The notes beneath the pieces were generated by a model, which saw nothing but the letters and a program-made list of their open reading frames with translations, had not been told where the DNA came from and made no database searches. The translations under genes were made by a program, and so were the position numbers. From the NCBI GenBank assembly GCA_023228025.1, contig JALOCD010000108.1, positions 1 through 14,578 on the forward strand: a stretch of 14,578 bases of DNA, read 5' to 3'. Below are positions 6,699 through 13,505 of the stretch, one piece after another. How positions within the stretch are numbered: the stretch's first letter is position 1; every line of letters starts with the position of its first letter. The stretch comes from Prolixibacteraceae bacterium (GTDB taxonomy: Bacteria > Bacteroidota > Bacteroidia > Bacteroidales > Prolixibacteraceae).

Positions 6699-9317
6699 TA
6701 AAATTAGCTCTTTTGCTTTGGCGAGAACATCAGGAATGCCCTTGGGGTTCTTTCCACCGGCGCTGGCATAGAACGGCTGTCCGCCGCCGCCACCGTTGAC
6801 CAGTTTAGCCAGGTCTCGAACGATGTTTCCTGCATGCAATCCCTTCTCTTTGACCAGATTGTCGGCGATCATCACATGAACGGAAGCCTTCCCGTCTATC
6901 TCTGCGGCAAATACCAGAAAGAGGTTCTCCACTTCCCCCTTCAATTGGAAAGCCAGGTCTTTGATAATTCCAGCATCATCCAGAGGCAGGTTACTTGCCA
7001 GGAAGTTGATCCCATTGATGTTGGAGATTTGTTTGAGCAACTCTTTTTTCAGACCGGATGCAGCCTCCTTTTTGAAGGCTTCGACCTGACCATTCAATTG
7101 GCTTACCTTTTGAAGGAGTTGTTCTACCGCTACTTTTACATCCGCAGGATTGTTCAGCAAATGGGTTAATTCTTTGGCCATCTTCATCTTGCCACGCAGG
7201 AATTCTTCGGCCTTTGCCCCTGTAATGGCCTCAATTCGCCTGACTCCGGCAGAAATCGAACCTTCAGAAATGATAACAAACTGGCCTATTTCGCCCGTAG
7301 CGCCGACATGGATTCCTCCACAAAGTTCGATCGAATCACCGAATTTGATAACCCGAACCTTGTCGCCATATTTCTCACCAAATAGCGCAATGGCGCCAAG
7401 TTTTTCGGCCTCAGCCATCGGCATTTCGCGGCGTTCGTCCCTGGAGGAATTTTGACGGATCAATTGGTTGACCCTTTTTTCAATTTTTTCAAGCTCCTCT
7501 TCCGTAACTTTCTGGAAATGAGAAAAGTCAAAACGCAATGAATCAGGGCTTACCAACGAACCTTTCTGTTCGATGTGTGTTCCCAAAATTTCCCTCAAGG
7601 CATGATCCAGCAAATGCGTGGCAGTATGGTTTCCGGCGGTCGACCTCTGGTTGGAAGCATTTACATAACCGGTAAATAGTGCGGATGGATCTGATGGAAG
7701 CTTTTTAGCCAAATGAACAGTCAGCCCATTCTCCTTGATGGTATCGAAAATCTCAATTTTTGAACCTTCGGCTTCGATTCGTCCGGTGTCACCAACCTGG
7801 CCCCCCGACTCAGCATAGAAAGGAGTGGTATCAAAAACCAACTGGAAGTACTCCCCCTTTTTATCCTTGACTTTACGGTAACGGCATATTCTAAGTTCGG
7901 CCTGGGTCGAATCATAACCTACAAATTCACTTTCAAGCAGCGGACGGATTTCGATCCAGTCGCCGGTCTCGAGTTGGGTAGCATTCCGGGAGCGGTTTTT
8001 CTGCTCTTCCATGGCCTTTTCAAACTCATCGCGGTTGACCAAGAAAGATTCTTCCCTCAGGATAAGTTCAGTCAAGTCGAGCGGAAATCCGTAAGTATCG
8101 TACAATTCGAAGGCAACGTTGCCGCTGATCTCGGTCAGATTCTTCTTTCTTGCTGCCTCCATGATATTTTCCAGCATTCTGATACCGGTCTCCAGGGTAC
8201 GCAGGAAGGAGTCTTCCTCCTCGCGGATCACTTTTGTGACGTGATCCTGTTGCTTGATCAGCTCGGGGAAGGCTGTTCCCATCTGCTCTGCCAATACTTT
8301 GATCAGTTGGTGCATGAAAGGTTTCCTGAAATCCAGGAATGTATAACCATAACGCACCGCCCGTCGTAAAATCCGGCGGATTACATACCCGGCTTTGTTG
8401 TTGGAAGGCAACTGTCCGTCTGTGATGGCAAAAGCGATGGCCCGCAGGTGATCGGCGATAACGCGCATGGCGATATCGGACTTCTCGTTTTCGCCGTATT
8501 TTTTCCCGGCCATGTATCCGATCTCAGTGATTACCGGCTGAAATACATCGGTGTCGTAATTGGATTGCTTCTGCTGAAGCACCATACAGAGGCGTTCGAA
8601 GCCCATCCCTGTGTCGACATGCTTGGCAGGAAGCTCCTCCAGATGACCATTGGCCTTACGATTGAACTGGATAAAAACCAGGTTCCATATTTCGATGACC
8701 TGCGGATGACTTTGGTTGACCATTTCCCTACCTGGGATTTTGGCACGCTCATCCTCGTTGCGAATATCCACATGGATCTCGGAGCAGGGACCGCATGGAC
8801 CACTGTCGCCCATCTCCCAAAAATTATCTTTTTTGTTCCCGAACAGGATCTGATCTTCGGGAAGATATTTTTTCCACAAGGCAAGAGCCTCCGAATCGAC
8901 CGGAACACCATCCTTCGCATCACCCTCAAAAACAGTCGCATAAAGACGATCGACGGGAATATTGAAACGGTCCACAAGCAGTTCCCATGCCCAGTCTATG
9001 GCCTCTTTCTTGAAATAGTCCCCAAACGACCAATTGCCCAGCATTTCGAACATGGTGTGGTGATAGGTATCGTGGCCTACCTCTTCCAGATCGTTGTGCT
9101 TTCCGGATACCCGAAGACACTTTTGGGTATCGGCAATCCTCGGGCTCTTCACCGGCGCATTTCCCAGAAAAATATCCTTAAACTGGTTCATCCCTGCGTT
9201 GGTAAACATTAGGGTTGGGTCATTTTTCACCACCATGGGTGCAGAGGGGACAATCTGGTGCGTTTTGGAGGCAAAAAAGTCCAAAAAGGCTGCGCGTATC
9301 TGTTTTGAGTCCATCAT
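6690..9317 (-). CDS. alaS: Alanine--tRNA ligase
   Basis: This 875-residue class II synthetase charges tRNA-Ala in the cytoplasm and is full length for the family. The aminoacylation core is at the N terminus (RAAFLDFFASKTHQIVPSAP, FTNAGMNQFKDIFLG, FEMLGNWSFGDYFKKEA, and GMGFERL as motif 3). The editing domain has HTATH with H564 and H568, and CGGIH with C666 and H670, the zinc and deacylation residues; C666 coincides with the well-known E. coli editing residue. The C-terminal DHHA1 domain ends with the glycine-rich NGGGGGQPFYASAGG. All key residues are present. Two ATGs are adjacent (9317 and 9314). Transcription runs divergently from the M23 peptidase gene. The last codons and TGA lie inside a heptamer repeat, suggesting the 3' end was reshaped by repeat growth without loss of function. 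Confidence 0.98.
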   Translation of the reverse strand: MMDSKQIRAAFLDFFASKTHQIVPSAPMVVKNDPTLMFTNAGMNQFKDIFLGNAPVKSPRIADTQKCLRVSGKHNDLEEVGHDTYHHTMFEMLGNWSFGDYFKKEAIDWAWELLVDRFNIPVDRLYATVFEGDAKDGVPVDSEALALWKKYLPEDQILFGNKKDNFWEMGDSGPCGPCSEIHVDIRNEDERAKIPGREMVNQSHPQVIEIWNLVFIQFNRKANGHLEELPAKHVDTGMGFERLCMVLQQKQSNYDTDVFQPVITEIGYMAGKKYGENEKSDIAMRVIADHLRAIAFAITDGQLPSNNKAGYVIRRILRRAVRYGYTFLDFRKPFMHQLIKVLAEQMGTAFPELIKQQDHVTKVIREEEDSFLRTLETGIRMLENIMEAARKKNLTEISGNVAFELYDTYGFPLDLTELILREESFLVNRDEFEKAMEEQKNRSRNATQLETGDWIEIRPLLESEFVGYDSTQAELRICRYRKVKDKKGEYFQLVFDTTPFYAESGGQVGDTGRIEAEGSKIEIFDTIKENGLTVHLAKKLPSDPSALFTGYVNASNQRSTAGNHTATHLLDHALREILGTHIEQKGSLVSPDSLRFDFSHFQKVTEEELEKIEKRVNQLIRQNSSRDERREMPMAEAEKLGAIALFGEKYGDKVRVIKFGDSIELCGGIHVGATGEIGQFVIISEGSISAGVRRIEAITGAKAEEFLRGKMKMAKELTHLLNNPADVKVAVEQLLQKVSQLNGQVEAFKKEAASGLKKELLKQISNINGINFLASNLPLDDAGIIKDLAFQLKGEVENLFLVFAAEIDGKASVHVMIADNLVKEKGLHAGNIVRDLAKLVNGGGGGQPFYASAGGKNPKGIPDVLAKAKELILKS

Positions 9318-9430
9318 CGGGTAATGTTAAAAAGCTTTAAATGGCAATAGACGTTCGTTCAAAAATCCGCGAATGCCTATAAATAAACTAATTTTGCCCA
9401 TTCAAGGAACACCGGAAGGGGTCAAAATCG

Positions 9431-9460
9431 TTGCAAAATTAGATTATTTCATTAATTTTG
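9431..9460 (+). promoter_or_regulatory. Promoter of the M23-MerR-Nif3-zinc-ribbon operon
   Basis: TTG at 9431-9433, a 19-bp spacer and TAATTTTG at 9453-9460 match the Bacteroidota consensus. Transcription would start near 9466, about 25 nt before the M23 ATG at 9492. A second TAATTTTG at 9389-9396 lacks a -33 partner. Confidence 0.7.
9434..9441 (-). promoter_or_regulatory. Possible -7 box for alaS
   Basis: The minus strand reads TAATTTTG, a perfect -7 match lying inside the opposing operon promoter. No -33 TTTG is placed correctly and the leader would be about 110 nt. Weaker AT-rich candidates are nearer alaS. The rest of the 174-bp divergent region shows no gene, T-box or strong hairpin. 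Confidence 0.25.
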
Positions 9461-9491
9461 GCCTACCTCGGTTCAAAATAAATCAATTGGA

Positions 9492-10457
9492 ATGGGCATT
9501 AACTACAGATTTAATCCGGATACTTTAAGTTTTGATAAGATCGAACGAAATGTTCGCACTTTGATCAAAAGGTTTCTGGGATATCTGTCTACCGGGATTG
9601 TTTCCGGGATTATTTTCTTTTTCATTTTCCTTCAATTCTTTGAGACACCGGTGACCAAGAGGTTAAAGCGGGAAAATGAGCAGTTGCTGTCTCAATTTAA
9701 TCTGATGAACAAGGATATTGAAAAGATCAGCAAGGCCTTGGAAGATATACAGATGCGCGATGACAATATTTACCGTGTCATTTTTGAAGCAAATCCAATC
9801 CCCTCATCAGTCAGGATGGCCGGATTCGGAGGGGCCAACCGGTACACCAAGCTGGAGAGCATGGACAATTCGGAGTTGATCATCTCGGTAGCAAAAAAAT
9901 TGGATATCCTCTCCAAACAGGTGTATGTCCAGTCGAAGTCGTACGACGATGTGGTCAGGATGGCGTTGGGAAAAGAGAAGATGCTGGCCAGTATCCCTTC
10001 CATCATGCCTGTCTCCAACCGGGATCTCAAAAGAACTGCTTCCGGCTGGGGCATGCGCATGCACCCGATCTACCGTATTCCGCGCTTTCACTACGGAATG
10101 GATTTCACGGCCCCTACCGGGACGGATATATTTGCAACCGGTAATGGAATTGTGAAGGAGGTAGGCAGGAATGCCGGCTATGGCAACATCGTTTTGATCG
10201 ACCATGGTTACGGCTATGAAACCATGTACGGTCACCTGTCACGCATCAATGCTAAGGTTGGTCAAGCCGTTAACAGGGGTGATGTGATAGGCTTCGTGGG
10301 AAGCTCAGGCGCATCCACGGCTCCCCACCTTCACTACGAGGTAATGAAAAACGGACAGAAGGTCAATCCGCAAAATTACTACTTCCAGGATCTTAATCCG
10401 CTGGAATACGAGAAGATGATTACCATCTCATCGAATACGGGTCAAAGTTTCGATTAA
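9492..10457 (+). CDS. Membrane-anchored M23 (LytM-type) metallopeptidase
   Basis: This 321-residue protein has a basic cytoplasmic N terminus, one transmembrane helix at about 28-50, a coiled coil at about 55-90, and a LytM/M23 domain from about 175 to 295. Zinc ligands are H200 and D204 (HYGMD) and H281 in HLH; H279 and H248 (YGHLS) are the catalytic histidines. The full set suggests active peptidoglycan hydrolysis in the periplasm rather than a degenerate EnvC/NlpD-type activator. The architecture (TM, coiled coil, M23) is common in Bacteroidota envelope proteins. It is the first gene of the operon; the MerR gene starts 16 bp after its stop. It may work in cell division or wall remodelling; the exact cross-link it cuts is unknown. 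Confidence 0.93.
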   Translation: MGINYRFNPDTLSFDKIERNVRTLIKRFLGYLSTGIVSGIIFFFIFLQFFETPVTKRLKRENEQLLSQFNLMNKDIEKISKALEDIQMRDDNIYRVIFEANPIPSSVRMAGFGGANRYTKLESMDNSELIISVAKKLDILSKQVYVQSKSYDDVVRMALGKEKMLASIPSIMPVSNRDLKRTASGWGMRMHPIYRIPRFHYGMDFTAPTGTDIFATGNGIVKEVGRNAGYGNIVLIDHGYGYETMYGHLSRINAKVGQAVNRGDVIGFVGSSGASTAPHLHYEVMKNGQKVNPQNYYFQDLNPLEYEKMITISSNTGQSFD

Positions 10458-10473
10458 CCTAAAATTAAATACC

Positions 10474-10809
10474 GTGGGATTCAAGGCACCTAAATCAGAA
10501 AAACTCTATTTCTCGATCGGCGAAGTGGCCGAGAAGTTCAACCTTGCCCCTTCGGCCCTCAGATTTTGGGAAAAGGAGTTCGATACGATCAAACCTTTTA
10601 AGAACAAGAAGGGCAATCGTTTTTACACTCAGGAAGATATCGACCATCTTGCCATCATCAATCATTTGGTCAAGGAGCGCGGTCTGACTTTGAAAGGGGC
10701 AAAAGCCAAGATCAAAGAGAACAAGGACGAGGTCGATCACAATTTTGAAATTGTACAGAAACTCCAGGAGATCAGGAAATATTTGATTGAGATCAAGGAG
10801 ACGCTGTAA
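10474..10809 (+). CDS. Small MerR-family transcriptional regulator
   Basis: This 111-residue protein starts with GTG; no ATG is available upstream of the domain. The MerR winged helix-turn-helix runs from about 11 to 80 (FSIGEVAEKFNLAPSALRFWEKEF, then NRFYTQEDIDHLAIINHLVKERGLTLKGAKAKI), followed by a short helix to about 111 that would form the dimer coiled coil. There is no effector domain and no cysteine, so it cannot sense metals as MerR, ZntR or CueR do. Similar short MerR proteins are common in Bacteroidota and have no assigned signal. It lies in the same operon as the M23 peptidase and could autoregulate the promoter at 9431-9460, though I see no clear dyad there. Confidence 0.92.
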   Translation: MGFKAPKSEKLYFSIGEVAEKFNLAPSALRFWEKEFDTIKPFKNKKGNRFYTQEDIDHLAIINHLVKERGLTLKGAKAKIKENKDEVDHNFEIVQKLQEIRKYLIEIKETL

Positions 10810-10813
10810 AAAG

Positions 10814-10864
10814 AATTACAAATTAAAAATTACAAATTGACAATTGTTAAAAATATTGTCAATT
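10814..10864. repeat. ATT-heptamer array ending in a hairpin
   Basis: Five consecutive 7-bp units beginning with ATT run from 10815 to 10849 (ATTACAA, ATTAAAA, ATTACAA, ATTGACA, ATTGTTA). AATTGACAAT (10835-10844) pairs perfectly with ATTGTCAATT (10855-10864) across a 10-nt loop. It fills most of the 88-bp gap between the MerR and Nif3 genes. The stem is AT-rich and lacks a long T run, so it is not a typical terminator; it may be an attenuator or RNA stability element. Confidence 0.75.
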
Positions 10865-10897
10865 AGATGCTTAGCTAAAAGCTTGAAATAAAGACCT

Positions 10898-11992
10898 ATG
10901 CTGCTTCGAAATATTGTTCAACACCTTGAGACCATTGCGCCAATTTCTTACCAGGAGTCGTACGACAATGCGGGGCTTATTACAGGGGACAAAAACCGTG
11001 AAATTAGTTCCGCGCTCATTACGCTGGATGTTACGGAAGAGGTGGTTGATGAGGCAATATCATTGGGATGTGAGCTGATTATCAGTCACCATCCGCTCAT
11101 CTTCAAGGGGATCAAACGCATTACCGGCAACAACGAGGTGGAGAGATGTCTGATCAAAGCCATCAAAAATGATTTGGCCATCTATGCCTCCCATACCAAT
11201 TTGGACAGTATCACCGGTGGGGTAAATTCCAAAATATGTGAAATGATAGGATTGGTTAAATGCCGCATTCTTTCTCCTGCAAAGAACCAGTTGGTCAAAC
11301 TTGTAACTTATATCCCAGAAGATCATCTTGAAACAGTAAGATCGGCTATTTTTTCGACAGGTGCCGGAGTCATTGGCAATTACGACCAGTGTAGTTACAG
11401 CGCTCCCGGGTCTGGAACTTTCAGGGGAAATGAAGGGAGTAATCCTTTCGTTGGAATTGCGGGAGATTTGCATACTGAGCCTGAAATCCGGTTCGAGACT
11501 ATTCTGCCGCGTCACCTCACTTCAAAAGTTGTGGCTGCGCTCAACGCTTCACATCCTTACGAAGAGGTGGCCTATGATCTGGTCCCGCTGGAGAACGATT
11601 TTCCGGCGGTTGGAATGGGTATGGTCGGAGAGCTTGCGATACCCTCCGATGAGATCGGTTTCCTTCAACAAATCAAGAAGGTTTTTGGCTGTCAGATGAT
11701 TAAACATACGGCATTTCTGGGACGAAAAATCAGTAAAATTGCGGTCTGTGGTGGCTCGGGTAGTTTTCTGGTTTCCAAAGCTATCGCGGAAGGCGTCGAC
11801 CTCTTTGTCTCGGCTGATTTTAAGTACCACGACTTTTTTGAAGCAGATAAAAAAATCGTCCTCGCCGACATTGGCCACTACGAAAGCGAACAATTTACGA
11901 AAGAGGTTTTAAAAGAGATAGTTTTAAAAAAATTCCCTACATTTGCACTCCGTTTGTCGAGTGTAAAAACCAACCCGGTTTCTTACCTTTAG
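10898..11992 (+). CDS. Nif3-like dinuclear metal-centre protein (DUF34)
   Basis: This 364-residue protein belongs to the NIF3/DUF34 family, which forms hexameric toroids with a two-metal site in each subunit. All five expected ligands are visible: H64 and H65 (SHHPLIF), D103 (SHTNLD), H327 and E331 (GHYESE). About 130 residues in the middle (roughly 125-235) form the PII-like insert found in the long bacterial form. The common database label GTP cyclohydrolase I type 2 is poorly supported for the family, and the true activity remains uncertain. It is the third gene of the M23 operon, 88 bp after MerR and separated by a repeat-hairpin, and 30 bp before the zinc-ribbon gene. The Nif3 and zinc-ribbon pairing is one I recall as recurrent in Bacteroidota. 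Confidence 0.93.
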   Translation: MLLRNIVQHLETIAPISYQESYDNAGLITGDKNREISSALITLDVTEEVVDEAISLGCELIISHHPLIFKGIKRITGNNEVERCLIKAIKNDLAIYASHTNLDSITGGVNSKICEMIGLVKCRILSPAKNQLVKLVTYIPEDHLETVRSAIFSTGAGVIGNYDQCSYSAPGSGTFRGNEGSNPFVGIAGDLHTEPEIRFETILPRHLTSKVVAALNASHPYEEVAYDLVPLENDFPAVGMGMVGELAIPSDEIGFLQQIKKVFGCQMIKHTAFLGRKISKIAVCGGSGSFLVSKAIAEGVDLFVSADFKYHDFFEADKKIVLADIGHYESEQFTKEVLKEIVLKKFPTFALRLSSVKTNPVSYL

Positions 11993-12022
11993 AAAGCTAA
12001 GTTATAATATAATATTCTGGAT

Positions 12023-12802
12023 ATGTCGTTAGAAATAAACAAAACAACCGAAGGCAAAGAGGTTTCAGTTCAGGAGAAATTGAAAATGCTCTATGAGCTG
12101 CAAACTGTTGTTTCAGAAATCGATAAAATCAACACGCTGCGCGGCGAGTTACCGCTGGAGGTTCAGGACCTGGAAGATGAAATTGTTGGATTGAAGACCC
12201 GACTTTCCAACCTGCAGGATGAGATTAAGAACCTCAACACGGCTGTTGGCAACAAAAAGACTGAGATCAAAGATTCCAAAGCTAAGATCGACCACTACAA
12301 AGAGCAGCAGGAGAATGTTCGCAACAACCGAGAATTTGATGCCATTTCCAAAGAGATGGAGTTCCAGAATCTGGAGATTGAGCTGGCCGAAAAAAGGATC
12401 AAAGAGTATTCGGTAGATGTGAAAAGCAAGGGCGAATTACTCGACGCTTCCAATTTGTTGTTGAAAGAGCGCGAAGAAGACTTGGTACGTAAAAAGAAAG
12501 AGCTTGAAGAGATCACCGCTGAGACTGCAGTTGAAGAGGAGTTGCTCAAAGCCAAAACTGCCAAAATTGCCACTATGATTGAAGAACGGTTGCTGACAGC
12601 CTTCAACAAGATCCGCAAAAACGCACGCAACGGCTTGTCTGTAGTAACTGTTCAGCGTGATGCATGCGGTGGATGCTTCAACAAGATCCCGCCACAACGC
12701 CAGTTGGATATTGCTTCCCGCAAGAAGATTATCGTCTGCGAGTATTGCGGAAGGATTTTGGTAGATAAAGATATTGCCACACCTCAAGAAGAGGAAAATT
12801 AA
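12023..12802 (+). CDS. Coiled-coil protein with C4 zinc ribbon
   Basis: This 259-residue protein has a long coiled coil, about residues 15-195, rich in Lys, Glu and Leu. It is followed by a zinc ribbon with C215/C218 (CGGC) and C239/C242 (CEYC). This is the zf-RING_7/COG1579 arrangement, whose relatives include CdsZ of Chlamydia and FlgZ (HP0958) of Helicobacter, adaptors in secretion or flagellar systems. Neither system is visible here, so the Bacteroidota member's partner is unknown; nucleic-acid or protein binding is plausible. All four cysteines are present. It is the last gene of the operon and ends 18 bp before a strong terminator. Confidence 0.9.
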   Translation: MSLEINKTTEGKEVSVQEKLKMLYELQTVVSEIDKINTLRGELPLEVQDLEDEIVGLKTRLSNLQDEIKNLNTAVGNKKTEIKDSKAKIDHYKEQQENVRNNREFDAISKEMEFQNLEIELAEKRIKEYSVDVKSKGELLDASNLLLKEREEDLVRKKKELEEITAETAVEEELLKAKTAKIATMIEERLLTAFNKIRKNARNGLSVVTVQRDACGGCFNKIPPQRQLDIASRKKIIVCEYCGRILVDKDIATPQEEEN

Positions 12803-12819
12803 TTGATAATCAGATAACT

Positions 12820-12863
12820 AAAAGAAGCCATCTCATTTTTCGATTGAGATGGCTTCTTTTTTA
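12820..12863. terminator. Bidirectional intrinsic terminator
   Basis: A perfect 16-bp stem, AAAAGAAGCCATCTCA (12820-12835) with TGAGATGGCTTCTTTT (12845-12860), surrounds a 9-nt loop. T runs at the 3' side on the plus strand (to 12862) and a shorter one on the minus strand allow it to end both convergent transcripts: the four-gene operon and the ORF6N gene, whose TAA starts right at the stem edge. Confidence 0.93.
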
Positions 12864-13370
12864 TGGTATAAATCCAATTCTTTTTCGCTGATGTTGATCA
12901 ATTCTTTGCTTATCCCTTTGCAAAAGAAAGTTTATAGCATCATAAACATCCTTAAATTGCTGGTTGTATTTGGTTTCGAGCTCATTCAGATGTTCTGAAA
13001 TTTCTTTGTATGATAATGCAAATTGCTTAAGTGCAATAAAGGCCCTTACAATCAAAATGCTCGTTTGTCTTGCCTTTTTGCTTTTTAAGATATTAGCCAG
13101 CATAGCGACTCCGTGCTCAGTAAAAGCAAATGGCAATGCTGTTTTTGGACGTTTTGTCGGGTATGTCATCACAAATTGTGATGACATACTTTCCCATTCG
13201 GATGCAGTAAGCCTAAACATGAAGTCATCGGGGAAAATATCGATATTCCGTTTAACGGCCTGATTCAAAGATCGGGTGTCAACTTCGTAAAGTTCAGCAA
13301 GGTCAAAATCAAGCATGACCTTTAGCTCCCTGACCTCATAGATTTTCCTTCGAATTACTGGTAGTTGCAT
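12861..13370 (-). CDS. ORF6N-domain DNA-binding protein
   Basis: From ATG at 13370 this is 169 residues; an in-frame ATG at 13391 would add seven. I prefer the internal start because family members usually begin about eight residues before the KIYEVR motif. The ORF6N domain covers most of the first 100 residues: KVMLDFDLAELYEVDTRSLN, VKRNIDIFPDDFMFRLTASE, FAFTEHGVAMLANIL. A C-terminal coiled coil (EHLNELETKYNQQFKDVYDAINFLLQ) follows. ORF6N/KilA-N-type proteins come from phages and mobile elements, where some act as antirepressors, but many Bacteroidota carry solitary copies of unknown role. By eye it is more AT-rich than the operon beside it, and no phage genes flank it. A weak -7 match, TATATTTA at 13433-13426, is the only promoter candidate in the 114-bp gap upstream. 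Its stop codon abuts the shared terminator. Confidence 0.88.
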   Translation of the reverse strand: MQLPVIRRKIYEVRELKVMLDFDLAELYEVDTRSLNQAVKRNIDIFPDDFMFRLTASEWESMSSQFVMTYPTKRPKTALPFAFTEHGVAMLANILKSKKARQTSILIVRAFIALKQFALSYKEISEHLNELETKYNQQFKDVYDAINFLLQRDKQRIDQHQRKRIGFIP

Positions 13371-13505
13371 GGTAATACATAAGAATTTCATCCATCAATT
13401 TTGCTAAAACGAATTACCGTTACTATAAATATACCGAAAAAAAACCAGAAAAAAGAATGGAAAGCCCAAGCTAGCGTGTAGTCAGCAAATTTTAAGTAAC
13501 GACAG

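Noticed and set aside
8448..9212. 254-codon plus-strand open frame antisense to alaS
   Set aside because: It lies wholly within alaS, has no recognisable domain, and its composition is what the complement of a well-conserved GC-balanced gene gives. alaS on the other strand is unambiguous.
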